64,000 nt of DNA from Bordetella genomosp. 12. Its GTDB lineage: Bacteria; Pseudomonadota; Gammaproteobacteria; Burkholderiales; Burkholderiaceae_B. The DNA is taken from assembly GCF_002261355.1 (NCBI RefSeq), contig NZ_NEVU01000002.1, forward strand, positions 744,001-808,000. Direction: 5' to 3'. Positions 5,960 to 14,239 of the stretch are shown here, in pieces. Both the position numbers and the translations under genes were made by a program. The notes beneath the pieces are model-generated. The model saw only the letters and a program-made list of their open reading frames with translations, searched no databases and was not told the origin of the DNA. Position 1 is the stretch's first letter; every line of letters starts with the position of its first letter.

Positions 5960-6897
5960 GCCAAATCATCCATTCCGGCGATATCGACTTCCAGGCCTAC
6001 ATGGCTGAGTCCGAGCCGCAGGCCAAGGTGCTGGCCGCCGAGGCCTGGCGTGACGACCTGGTACGCACTGTCGAGCACGGCGAGCAGATCACGGGTGCGA
6101 AGCTGCCCTGGGCCAAGACGCACGACCTGCTGCGCTTCCGCCCGGGCGAGGTGACGCTGTGGCAGGGCATCAACGGGCATGGCAAGAGCGAGTTGCTGGG
6201 CCAGGCCTGCATCGGCTTTGCGAACCAGGGCGAGCGCGTGTGCATCGCCAGCTTCGAGATGAAGCCCCAGGCCACCTTGAAACGCATGCTGCGCCAGACC
6301 GCCATGAACAGCCGGCCCAGCGTGCAGGCGGTTGATCGGCTCATCGACTGGTCACGGGATCGACTTTGGCTCTACGACCAACAGGGCACTGTGACGCCGG
6401 CCATGCTGTATGCCGTGATCCGGTACTGCGCTGACCGTCTGAAGGTCCGCCACATGGTGATCGACAGCCTGATGAAGTGCGTGCGCGGCGAGGACGACTA
6501 CAACGGCCAGAAGGACTTTGTGGACATGCTCTGCACCCTGGCGCGCGACCTGCGGCTGCACATCCACCTGGTCCACCACGCCAAAAAGGGTGAGAACGAG
6601 GACCAGGTGCCGGGCAAGTTCGCCGCCAAGGGCTCGGGTGCCATCGTCGACCAGGTCGACCAGCTGCTGACCGTCTGGCGGAACAAGAAAAAGGAGCGGA
6701 TCGCCGAGGCCGAGCTGCGCAAGGACGGCGAAGTGTCCGCCGAGACGCACGAAACCCCGGACGCGCTGCTCATCTGCGACAAGAATCGGCACGGCGAGTG
6801 GGAAGGGCGGATCCAGCTCTGGCGCCACGCCGACAGCCTTCAGTTCGTCGGCGACAAGCGCCGGCAGCCATTGGACATGATTGGGAGCCTCGCATGA
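5956..6897 (+). CDS. DnaB-like replicative helicase (RecA-fold ATPase)
   Basis: The 313-residue protein keeps the RecA-like C-terminal half of DnaB/Twinkle-type helicases: Walker A GINGHGKSE near residue 62, IASFEMKP, Walker B region HMVIDSLMK, the VHHAKKGENED loop and GSGAIVDQVDQLL near the end. The N-terminal primase-binding domain of full DnaB is missing, as in many phage enzymes. The GTG start at 5956 overlaps the preceding stop. It would unwind phage DNA after loading by the upstream initiator. Confidence 0.85.
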   Translation: MSQIIHSGDIDFQAYMAESEPQAKVLAAEAWRDDLVRTVEHGEQITGAKLPWAKTHDLLRFRPGEVTLWQGINGHGKSELLGQACIGFANQGERVCIASFEMKPQATLKRMLRQTAMNSRPSVQAVDRLIDWSRDRLWLYDQQGTVTPAMLYAVIRYCADRLKVRHMVIDSLMKCVRGEDDYNGQKDFVDMLCTLARDLRLHIHLVHHAKKGENEDQVPGKFAAKGSGAIVDQVDQLLTVWRNKKKERIAEAELRKDGEVSAETHETPDALLICDKNRHGEWEGRIQLWRHADSLQFVGDKRRQPLDMIGSLA

Positions 6898-7478
6898 CCC
6901 ACCCACACCTGGCCGCCAAGCAGGCGGACATCGCACTGGACCCGCTGGCGGGCACACTGGCGGGTAGCTACGCGCGCGCGCAAGGGCCGGCCGGCGTGCT
7001 GCTGACCCTGCCGTACCCGATCAGCGCGAACCGCTACTGGGCCAGCCGCACGGTCACGCCGCGGGGCAGGCCGGCCTTCACCAGCACCTACGTCACGCCC
7101 GAGGCGAAGGCCTACAAGGCGCAGGTGCAGAAGCTGGCGCTGGTGGCTGGTGTGCGCAAGCCGATCGCCGGCCGGGTGCGGGTGGAGTTCACCCTGTACC
7201 CGAACCGCCCGCAGGACTGGCAGAAGCGCATGCGCAAGGACGGCGCAGCCTGGGATGACACCGTCCAGTGCCTGGACCTGGACAACGCCCAGAAGGTGGT
7301 GCTGGACAGCCTGAAGGACGTCGTTTTCCAGGATGACGCCTGGGTGCGCGAGATCAGCGCCCGCCGGGCCGAGCCGGACGAGTTCGGCGCGCGGCTGGTG
7401 GCGGTCGTCACGCCGCTGGCCGTCGAGCAGCCGCAGACCGACCTCTTTGGCGCCGCGGCGCAGGAGAGCGCGGCATGA
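6894..7478 (+). CDS. rusA: RusA-family Holliday junction resolvase
   Basis: A 194-residue RusA-like endonuclease. LTLPYPISANRYW opens the domain, and the metal-binding core is the DLDNAQKVVLDSLKDVVFQDD region (residues about 123-143), with its conserved aspartates. It resolves recombination junctions and branched DNA before packaging. The N-terminal 35 residues extend beyond the usual domain, so a later start is possible; the ATG at 6894 overlaps the helicase stop. Confidence 0.88.
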   Translation: MTHPHLAAKQADIALDPLAGTLAGSYARAQGPAGVLLTLPYPISANRYWASRTVTPRGRPAFTSTYVTPEAKAYKAQVQKLALVAGVRKPIAGRVRVEFTLYPNRPQDWQKRMRKDGAAWDDTVQCLDLDNAQKVVLDSLKDVVFQDDAWVREISARRAEPDEFGARLVAVVTPLAVEQPQTDLFGAAAQESAA

Positions 7479-7678
7479 CATGGGCCCGCCGATCCGACCG
7501 GGGTGACCCGGTCAAGGTGCTGGAGCGCCGCCAGGAGCCGCCGCCGGTGCGCAGCTGCGCCGGCTGCCAGCACATCCAGCTGGTCAAGAGCGATTTTGAC
7601 GGTCGCCGGGTGCTGGCATGCACCCAGGGGCTCCCGGTCGGGCAGCGCTGCCGCCTGTTCGAGGAGCGCGGCCGATGA
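7475..7678 (+). CDS. Small cysteine-containing phage protein
   Basis: A 67-residue basic protein with CAGCQH near residue 28, a further Cys at ACTQG and another in QRCRLF. The four cysteines could bind one zinc. It is linked to rusA and to the next gene by ATGA overlaps on both sides, so all three are probably co-translated. No function can be assigned from the sequence. Confidence 0.6.
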   Translation: MTWARRSDRGDPVKVLERRQEPPPVRSCAGCQHIQLVKSDFDGRRVLACTQGLPVGQRCRLFEERGR

Positions 7679-8115
7679 AGACGCCGAAGCTGCTGCTGGA
7701 CCGCCTGCCGGCCGACTTCCATGCACGCCTCGAGAATTGGGGCGAAGTCATGCGTAGCCGGCCGCATTACGCTGTCTCGCCCACCTACGAGGTGTGCCGC
7801 AGGCTTGCGAAGCGGGCAGGGCAGGGCGCATGGGGAGGGGAAGAAGACGTGCGCGAGCTCGACGAAGGCGACGCAGGCCTTATCGAGGCTGCCTGGCGCA
7901 ATTCGGTCTACCGCATGCTGCATCAGCATCGCGACATCCTGCGAGCCCACTACGTGACGCGCTCCTACTGGCTGGCCACTTGCCGTGCGCTTGGCCTGCG
8001 GACGCGGGAATACGACGACGTGCTGGTGCGGGCGGTAGGCAATTTCGAGGATTTTGTTGCACGCTACGCCGTTGTTGTGCATAATCCGGCCCAAGACAGA
8101 CCGACTACCGTCTAA
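7675..8115 (+). CDS. Candidate late-gene regulator (Q-like position)
   Basis: The 146-residue product is helical, with a C-terminal segment LRAHYVTRSYWLATCRALGLRTREYDDVLVRAVGNFEDF that resembles sigma-region-4/HTH regions of phage late regulators. It is the last early gene, followed by a terminator at 8164-8194 and then the late packaging genes, exactly where lambdoid phages keep the antiterminator Q. The assignment rests on position and a weak HTH, not on a clear family match. Confidence 0.55.
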   Translation: MKTPKLLLDRLPADFHARLENWGEVMRSRPHYAVSPTYEVCRRLAKRAGQGAWGGEEDVRELDEGDAGLIEAAWRNSVYRMLHQHRDILRAHYVTRSYWLATCRALGLRTREYDDVLVRAVGNFEDFVARYAVVVHNPAQDRPTTV

Positions 8116-8163
8116 CGACGTGACCCGATGCCCGCAGGCGGACGTCGCGCGTCCGGAAGAAAC

Positions 8164-8194
8164 AAGCCCCGAGCCAATGGCCGGGGCTTTTTCT
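8164..8194 (+). terminator. Early/late boundary terminator
   Basis: AAGCCCCG (8164-8171) pairs with CGGGGCTT (8182-8189), with an inner GCC/GGC pair, then TTTTTCTTT. It stands between the last early gene and the packaging genes, where a Q-type antiterminator would act. Confidence 0.8.
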
Positions 8195-8433
8195 TTGCGG
8201 GCTTCCAGTCAACGCAGACTCACCTCCCCAGGACACCGCCCAGCCAGACGGGCGCCCGCGCGGGGGATCAAAGCGCGCGGGACTTTCTCCCCGGCCTCGT
8301 CGCCGGGTCTGGCAGACGAGAACCGCACACGCCCAGCTCGCCCAGTGGGCGGGTAAGTCGGATGGGCGCATCCTGAATCACTTTCAACGCGGAATCGATG
8401 CCTGCGGCGTCGCTCCCAGAGGGACCGCGCACC
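8195..8433. other. Non-coding gap before the packaging genes
   Basis: No convincing gene lies between the terminator and the HNH gene. All three rightward frames are open only in arginine/proline-rich shadows. A late leader RNA or cohesive-end site would be expected here, but I see no clear motif for either. Confidence 0.4.
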
Positions 8434-8994
8434 ATGGCACGACCATCCAAGTACCAACCCGGGTTCGCCGAGCAGGCCGCAAAGCTTTGCAAGCTCGGAG
8501 CGTCTGACGAGCAGATCGCGTGGTTCTTTGACGTAACTCTGGCTGACATTGCCCTATGGGCTTGGCAGCACGAGGAGTTCTTCCAGGCCATCACGCCTAA
8601 CGACGAGCGGCGCCGGCAGTGGGCTGAGGCAGATAGACTGAGCCGGTCCTTGGTCTCGGCGTATCGCCGAGCGCGTCGAGTGCGCAACCCAACGGAACGA
8701 ATTGCCAATTCCGTGCGCGCCCGTATGTGGGCTGCGCTGAAGGGCAAGACGTCTGGCGCTTGCTTGAGTCGCCTCGGCTATTCCCTGGAAGATCTGCGTG
8801 CGCACCTTGAACGGCGGTTCCAGCAGGGGATGACCTGGGAAAACTATGGAAAGTGGCACATCGATCATATAAGGCCGTGCGCTTCGTTTGATCTGACCGA
8901 TGCGCAGCAGTTCGCCGAATGCTGGTCCCTTGAGAACCTGCAGCCGCTATGGGCGGCAGAGAATGTCAGGAAAGGGGCTCGATATGTCGCGTGA
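8434..8994 (+). CDS. HTH-HNH endonuclease with terminase-small-like N-terminus
   Basis: A 186-residue protein with two parts. Residues 1-55 (KYQPGFAEQAAKLCKLGAS, then EQIAWFFDVTLADIALW) form an HTH closely parallel to the start of the next gene, the terminase small subunit. The C-terminal part is an HNH domain: WHIDHIRPCASFDL, then SLENLQPLWAAEN near residues 140-180. ATG 8434 follows GAGGGA. HNH nucleases beside terminases can cut DNA during packaging, or can be homing enzymes that spread into phage genes. The fused HTH suggests capture of a piece of terS. Confidence 0.8.
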   Translation: MARPSKYQPGFAEQAAKLCKLGASDEQIAWFFDVTLADIALWAWQHEEFFQAITPNDERRRQWAEADRLSRSLVSAYRRARRVRNPTERIANSVRARMWAALKGKTSGACLSRLGYSLEDLRAHLERRFQQGMTWENYGKWHIDHIRPCASFDLTDAQQFAECWSLENLQPLWAAENVRKGARYVA

Positions 8995-9469
8995 GACGAA
9001 AGCGGACCAGCCGCGCAAGCGCGGGAGGCCGTCTGCCTATCAGGAAGAATACGCAGTGTGGGCGGAAAAGCTCGCCAAACTTGGCGCAACCGATGCTGAC
9101 CTCGCCGATGCGTTCGGCGTGACAGAGGTGACCGTCAACACCTGGAAGAAGCGGCGCCCGGAGTTTTCTTTAGCCCTAAAAAGGGGCAAAGCCCTGGCCG
9201 ACGCCGAGGTGGCCGACAGGCTCTACCAGCGCGCCCTGGGCTACACGCATGCCGAGGACGACATCCGGGTTTGCGACGGCGTGATCGTTACGACCCCGAC
9301 GACCAAGCACTACCCGCCGGATACTGTGGCCTGCATCTTCTGGCTGAAGAACCGGCGCCCGGATCTCTGGCGCGACAAGCCGGACCCGACCAACGACGAC
9401 AACGCGCCGCCTCCGGTGAAGGTCGTGATCGAGGTGGTGAACGCGAGCGTCCCTGATGCCGACGCTTAA
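8984..9469 (+). CDS. Terminase small subunit
   Basis: The 161-residue product starts with a basic RKRGRPSAYQ segment and an HTH (WAEKLAKLGATDADLADAFGV, VTVNTWKKRRPEF) that binds the packaging site, then a central helical oligomerisation part with VADRLYQRALGY. It ends with an acidic tail. Start 8984 has AGGAAAGGGG upstream and overlaps the HNH gene by 11 bases; the stop overlaps the large subunit. Together they recognise and feed phage DNA into the prohead. Confidence 0.85.
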   Translation: MSRETKADQPRKRGRPSAYQEEYAVWAEKLAKLGATDADLADAFGVTEVTVNTWKKRRPEFSLALKRGKALADAEVADRLYQRALGYTHAEDDIRVCDGVIVTTPTTKHYPPDTVACIFWLKNRRPDLWRDKPDPTNDDNAPPPVKVVIEVVNASVPDADA

Positions 9470-10733
9470 CCAGCCCCAGGCCCGGTTCCTGGCTCTGCCG
9501 CACAAGTTCCGCGCGTTCGTCGCAGGTTTCGGCAGTGGCAAGACCTGGGTGGGCGGGGCCGGCCTGTGTAGGCACGCCTGGGAGTTCCCGCGCGTCAACT
9601 CGGGGTACTTCGCGCCGACCTACGGCCAGATCCGGGACATCTTCTACCCGACGATCGAGGAGGTGGCCCACGACTGGGGCCTGGCTGCCAAGATCAACGA
9701 GTCGAACAAGGAGGTGCACCTGTTCGCCGGCCGCAAGTACCGCGGCACGGTGATCTGCCGGTCGATGGAAAAGCCGGGCGACATCGTGGGTTTCAAGATC
9801 GGCAAGGGGCTGATCGACGAGCTGGACGTGATGAAGGCGGACAAGGCCGCGCTGGCCTGGCGCAAGATCATCGCGCGCCTGCGCCACACCGCGCCCGGCC
9901 TGACCAACGGCGTGGACGTGACCACGACGCCCGAGGGCTTCAAGTTCGTCTATCAGCAGTTCGTCAAGCAGGTCCGCGAGCGCCCCGAGCTAGCAGCGCT
10001 CTACGGCCTGGTGCAGGCCAGCACCTACGAGAACGGCAAGAACCTGCCCGAGGACTACATCCCGTCGCTGCGCGCGAGCTACCCGCCGCAGCTGATCGCG
10101 GCGTACCTGCGCGGGCAGTTCACCAATCTGACCAGCGGCAGCGTGTACGCGAACTTCGACCGGCGTCTGCACCACACGGACGCCGCCGAAGAGCCGCACG
10201 AAGAGCTGCACATCGGCATGGACTTCAACGTGCTGAACATGACGGCCACGGTCAACGTGATCCGGGCCGGCCTGCCGCTGACGGTGGGCGAGCTGACGAA
10301 GGTCAGGGACACGCCGGAAATGGCCCGGATGCTGAAGGAACGGTTCAAGGACAAGGGGCACGGCATCACGATCTACCCCGACGCGAGCGGCGGCAACACC
10401 AGCAGCAAGAACGCGAGCGAGTCGGACCTAAGCATCCTGCGCAAGGCCGGCTTCACCGTGCGCGTGAACAGCCGAAACCCGGCCGTGAAGGACCGCATCA
10501 ATGCCGTTAACGGCATGCTTTTGAACGATGAGGGCGCCCGTCGGTGGCTGATCAACACCGACCGCTGCCCGACGCTGACCGAGGCGCTGGAGCAGCAGGC
10601 CTACGACAAGAACGGGGAGCCCGACAAGTCGACCGGGCACGACCACCCCAACGACGCCCAGGGCTACTTCCTGGTGCACCGCTACCCGATCACGCCCACC
10701 GGCATGAGCCGCATCAAACTCACAGGAACCTGA
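9456..10733 (+). CDS. terL: Terminase large subunit
   Basis: The 425-residue packaging motor has an N-terminal ATPase with Walker A AGFGSGKTW (about residues 23-31), a Walker B-type LIDELD near residue 119, and a coupling motif VTTTPEGF. The C-terminal RNase H-like nuclease shows the expected aspartates in HIGMDFNV and ITIYPDASGG and near GHDHPNDAQGY. It overlaps the small-subunit gene by 14 bases. It cuts phage DNA and drives it through the portal. Confidence 0.92.
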   Translation: MPTLNQPQARFLALPHKFRAFVAGFGSGKTWVGGAGLCRHAWEFPRVNSGYFAPTYGQIRDIFYPTIEEVAHDWGLAAKINESNKEVHLFAGRKYRGTVICRSMEKPGDIVGFKIGKGLIDELDVMKADKAALAWRKIIARLRHTAPGLTNGVDVTTTPEGFKFVYQQFVKQVRERPELAALYGLVQASTYENGKNLPEDYIPSLRASYPPQLIAAYLRGQFTNLTSGSVYANFDRRLHHTDAAEEPHEELHIGMDFNVLNMTATVNVIRAGLPLTVGELTKVRDTPEMARMLKERFKDKGHGITIYPDASGGNTSSKNASESDLSILRKAGFTVRVNSRNPAVKDRINAVNGMLLNDEGARRWLINTDRCPTLTEALEQQAYDKNGEPDKSTGHDHPNDAQGYFLVHRYPITPTGMSRIKLTGT

Positions 10734-10737
10734 GACC

Positions 10738-12156
10738 ATGCCCGTAGACGCAAAGCATCCTCTCTGGACGGCCAACCAGCCGCGATGGGAGCGCTGCCGC
10801 ACCGCGCTGCAGGGCCAGGACGCCGTGCATGCGGCCGGCGAGAAGTACCTGCCCAAGCTGGCAGGCCAGGACGAGGCGGAATACGACGCCTACAAGGGGC
10901 GCGCGCTGTTCTACGGCGCCACGGCCCGCACCGAGGAAGCGCTGATCGGGATGGTGTTCCGCAAGGAGCCGACCGTCACGCTGCCCGCGGCGCTGCAGCC
11001 CATGATCGACGACGCCGACCTGTCCGGCACGCCGGTGGACACCTTCATCGAGAATGTGACCAAGGAAGTGATCGACGTCACCCGCGTGGGCGTCCTGGTG
11101 GATTACCCGGTGGCCAACGGCGAGTTCATGACCGTGGGCCAGGCCCAGGCCGCCGGCATGCGCCCCTACCTGGCCACCTACAAGGCCGAGGCGATCATCA
11201 ACTGGCGCACGGCCCGGGTGCGCGGCGTGAGCCAGCTGGTGCTGGTGGTGCTGGCCGAGTGCTACACCGAGCCGAAGGACGAGTTCACCGCCGAGGAAAA
11301 GACCCAGTACCGCGTGCTGGACCTGGTGGATGGCTTCTACCGCGTGCGCATCTACCGCACCGACCTGAACACCCCGGCGTTCGAGTACACGCCGATGATG
11401 AACGGCAAGCGGCTGCCCTATATCCCCTTCGTGCTGATCGGACGCAACGGCGAGGCGGTCGACCCGCAGAAGCCCGTGCTGCTGGACCTGGTGGACGTGA
11501 ACATGTCGCACTACCGCGGCACGGCGGACTACGAGCATGCGCTGCATTTCACGGCGCTGCCCACGGCCGTGGTGACCGGGCACGAGCTGAAGGAAGGGGA
11601 AAGCCTGAAGATTGGGTCTTCCGAAGCCTGGGTTTTCCTCGAAGACACGGCCGACGCCAAGTATCTGGAATTCTCGGGCCAGGGCCTGGACAGCATCAAG
11701 GTCAGCCTGGAGCGCAAAGAGGGCATGATGGCCACCCTTGGCGCGCGCATCCTGGCGCCAGAGAAGCGCGACGCCGAAGCAGCCGAGACGGCCAAGATCC
11801 ACCGGGCTGGCGAGAACAGCGTGCTGGGCGGTATCGCCCTGGGCGTGGGCCGGTCGCTGGCGAAGGCTTTCCGGTGGGCCGCCGAGTGGGCGGGCGCCGG
11901 CAGTGGCACGGTCGAGGTGAAGCTGAACACCGAGTTCTTCCCGGCCGGCCTGACCGCCCAGGACCTGACCGCCCTGGTGGGCGCTTTGCAGGCCGCGGCG
12001 ATCAGCCCGGAGACGTTCTACGACAACATGCGCCGCGGCGGCATCATCGACGACGGCGTGACGTTCGAGGAAGAGCAGGCCCGCATCGAGGCCGCCGGCC
12101 CGGCGCTGGGCACGCTGGGAGGCCCGAATGGCCAGCCTGCAAACGGAGCTGTATGA
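10738..12156 (+). CDS. Portal protein (DUF4055 family)
   Basis: The 472-residue protein matches the DUF4055 portal type: it starts with HPLWTANQPRWERCRTALQG, then GRALFYGATARTEEALIGMVFRKEP, and has a VGVLVDYP segment near residue 125. The C-terminal half (ALGVGRSLAKAFRWAAEW) holds the helical stem/wing region. It forms the ring through which terminase pumps DNA. The end overlaps the MuF-like gene by 29 bases, typical for a portal-head morphogenesis pair. Confidence 0.85.
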   Translation: MPVDAKHPLWTANQPRWERCRTALQGQDAVHAAGEKYLPKLAGQDEAEYDAYKGRALFYGATARTEEALIGMVFRKEPTVTLPAALQPMIDDADLSGTPVDTFIENVTKEVIDVTRVGVLVDYPVANGEFMTVGQAQAAGMRPYLATYKAEAIINWRTARVRGVSQLVLVVLAECYTEPKDEFTAEEKTQYRVLDLVDGFYRVRIYRTDLNTPAFEYTPMMNGKRLPYIPFVLIGRNGEAVDPQKPVLLDLVDVNMSHYRGTADYEHALHFTALPTAVVTGHELKEGESLKIGSSEAWVFLEDTADAKYLEFSGQGLDSIKVSLERKEGMMATLGARILAPEKRDAEAAETAKIHRAGENSVLGGIALGVGRSLAKAFRWAAEWAGAGSGTVEVKLNTEFFPAGLTAQDLTALVGALQAAAISPETFYDNMRRGGIIDDGVTFEEEQARIEAAGPALGTLGGPNGQPANGAV

Positions 12157-13240
12157 CGCGACCGTCCGGCACTCCATCGACCTGGTGCGGTACAGCAACG
12201 GGGTGGTGCGCCGGATCGTTGCGCTGCTGAACCGGGTTGACGCCGAACTGGCCGATCAGGTGGCCCGCGCCATGGAGAGGCTGCCGGCCAGCGCCTTCAC
12301 GGTGGCGCGGCTGGAGGAGTTGCTGAAGGACATCCACACCCTGAACGCGGAGGCGTACCAGCAGGTGCGCGGCGAGCTGGAGAAGGACCTGCGGGACCTG
12401 GCAGGCTACGAGATCGGCTATCAGGGCCAGCTGTTCGACGCGCTGGGTATCGAGTTCACCACGCGCGGCGTCACGGCCGGGCAGGTGTACGCCGGCGCCA
12501 TGGCCCAGCCGTTCCAGGGCCGCCTGCTTCGGGAATGGATGACCGGCTTGGAAACAGGGCGAGCCAGCCGCATCCGCGACGCGGTGCGCATGGGCTATGT
12601 AGAGGGACAGACCATCCAGCAGGTGGTGCAGCGCGTGCGCGGCACCCGGGCGAAAGGCTACGCTGACGGGCTGCTGGAGATCGACCGGCGCAACGCGGAG
12701 GCCGTGGTGCGCACCGCCATCAGCCACACGGCCGGGTTCGCGCGGGACCGCTGGTACGACGCTAACGACGACATCATCGGCGCGCTGGCCTGGGTCAGCA
12801 CGCTGGATTCGCGCACCAGCCAGATGTGCCGGCTGCGCGACGGTCTGCGGTACGAGCCGGACTCACACAAGCCGATAGGCCACAAGGTGCCATGGGGCGC
12901 CGGGCCTGGCCGGTTGCATTGGCAGTGCCGCAGCACGTCGGTGCCGATCCTCAAGGGCATGGAAGACGACCCGCTCATCGGCACTCGGGCAGCAAAAGAT
13001 TACCGAGACAGCGCGCGCGGGAAGGGCGAGCAGGTGCGGGCGACAACGACCTATGCGGACTGGCTCCGCAGGCAGCCCGCCGCGATTCAGGACGATATCC
13101 TGGGCCCGACCCGCGGCGCGCTGTTCCGCAAGGGCGGCGTCGAACTGGAGAGCTTCTACAACGACCGAGGCGTGTATCTGACGCTGGCCGAGCTGCGCCG
13201 CAAGGACGCTGCCGCCTTCGCGCAGGCCGGCGTAGAATAG
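12128..13240 (+). CDS. Head morphogenesis protein, SPP1 gp7/MuF family
   Basis: The 370-residue protein has an N-terminal helical part and the diagnostic MuF C-terminal core: AISHTAGFARDRWY, then WVSTLDSRTSQMCRLRDG (about residues 223-240) and LHWQCRSTSVPI. The two Cys and His residues of that core are kept. It associates with the portal and is carried in the capsid. It overlaps the portal gene, and a short zinc-ribbon gene follows. Confidence 0.88.
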   Translation: MASLQTELYDATVRHSIDLVRYSNGVVRRIVALLNRVDAELADQVARAMERLPASAFTVARLEELLKDIHTLNAEAYQQVRGELEKDLRDLAGYEIGYQGQLFDALGIEFTTRGVTAGQVYAGAMAQPFQGRLLREWMTGLETGRASRIRDAVRMGYVEGQTIQQVVQRVRGTRAKGYADGLLEIDRRNAEAVVRTAISHTAGFARDRWYDANDDIIGALAWVSTLDSRTSQMCRLRDGLRYEPDSHKPIGHKVPWGAGPGRLHWQCRSTSVPILKGMEDDPLIGTRAAKDYRDSARGKGEQVRATTTYADWLRRQPAAIQDDILGPTRGALFRKGGVELESFYNDRGVYLTLAELRRKDAAAFAQAGVE

Positions 13241-13245
13241 CGCGC

Positions 13246-13488
13246 ATGCCCCTGCACCTCGTCCCTGACGCCCCGAAGCCGGCGGAAACGGAAAAGGACC
13301 GGATCCGGAAGCGGATCAAGGCCCTGCCGAAGCCGAAAGACATGATCCAGTGCCCCCGCTGCGGTGGGCGCGAGGTCATCGAGACGCGCATCGGCGTGTT
13401 CGAGACCGCCAGAACATGGAGCGGCGGCACGAAGGCGCTGCTGTGCGCGCTGTGCTTCATGCGAGGCGAGCGCGTCGTCTTGAAGTGA
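13246..13488 (+). CDS. Small zinc-ribbon protein
   Basis: The 80-residue product has a basic N-terminus and two cysteine pairs, CPRCGG near residue 37 and CALC near 67, spaced as in a zinc ribbon. ATG 13246 comes 5 bases after the MuF stop. Similar small ribbons are often found between head genes of Burkholderiales phages. Function unknown. Confidence 0.65.
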   Translation: MPLHLVPDAPKPAETEKDRIRKRIKALPKPKDMIQCPRCGGREVIETRIGVFETARTWSGGTKALLCALCFMRGERVVLK

Positions 13489-13505
13489 CCTGACCATTAC
13501 CCATA

Positions 13506-13573
13506 GGGCCCGCCACCGCGCGGGCCTGCTTCTTTCTAAGCCCTGCTGGCCGAGCCAGTGGGGCTTTTGCTTT
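13506..13573 (+). terminator. Two tandem stem-loops before the scaffold gene
   Basis: GGCCCG/CGGGCC (13507-13512, 13521-13526) is followed by TGCTTCTTTCT. Then AAGCCC/GGGCTT (13538-13543, 13561-13566) with inner CTGGC/GCCAG is followed by TTGCTTTT. They may attenuate late mRNA, or process or stabilise the abundant scaffold and capsid message. Confidence 0.55.
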
Positions 13574-13610
13574 TGGGGCTGAGCCCTGCAACCGTCCAGA
13601 GGACAACACC

Positions 13611-14213
13611 ATGCCGCTTGACCGTAATGACCCCGAAGTGAAGGCCCTGTTGGAAGAGGCGGCCGCCGAGGCCACCGAGGCGCTGAGCGCCAAGAACAAG
13701 GAACTGCTCGCCGAGCTGCGCCAGGCGAAGGCGAAAGCCAAGGGTTCCGAGATCGACCCCGAAGAGCATGCCCGGCTCCAGACGCAAGTCGAGGAGCTGA
13801 CCGGCAAGCTCGACAAGGTGACGAAGGACAGCACCCGCCAGATCGAGAAGCTGACCAAGGACCTGACCGACAAGGAAGGCGCCTTGACCCAGCACCTGAT
13901 AGACGGCGGCCTGACGTCCGCGCTGGCCAAGGCCGGCGTAGCGCCGCACTTCATGGACGCCGCCAAAGCGATGTTGCGCGGCCAGGCGTCGATCAAGGAC
14001 GGTGCCGCGGTCATCGGCGACAAGCCGCTGGCCGACCACGTCACCGAATGGGCCAGCTCCGATCAGGGCAAGCACTTCGTCACCGCGCCCGCGAACAGCG
14101 GCGGCGGCGGGCAGGGCGGCAGTGGTGATGGCAAGACCACGGGCAATCTGGGCGGCACCCGCGATGAGCGCGTGGCAGCCCTCAAGGCCCAATTTCCTGA
14201 ACTCGCGGGCTGA
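13611..14213 (+). CDS. Capsid scaffolding protein
   Basis: A 200-residue, highly charged protein, with a long coiled coil (about residues 10-95, rich in A, E, K and L heptads) followed by an alanine-rich part and a glycine-rich linker (SGGGGQGGSGDGKTTG) before a short C-terminal helix, DERVAALKAQFPELAG. Phage scaffolds have exactly this build, with the C-terminus touching the capsid protein. The capsid gene follows after 26 bases. Confidence 0.8.
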   Translation: MPLDRNDPEVKALLEEAAAEATEALSAKNKELLAELRQAKAKAKGSEIDPEEHARLQTQVEELTGKLDKVTKDSTRQIEKLTKDLTDKEGALTQHLIDGGLTSALAKAGVAPHFMDAAKAMLRGQASIKDGAAVIGDKPLADHVTEWASSDQGKHFVTAPANSGGGGQGGSGDGKTTGNLGGTRDERVAALKAQFPELAG

Positions 14214-14239
14214 TCCCGCACCACGCACAAGGAACGACC

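Noticed and set aside
10720-12198. Leftward open frame of 492 codons opposite the portal gene
   Set aside because: High-GC shadow: His/Arg/Gly-rich, no family content, no ribosome site; the portal gene on the other strand is certain.
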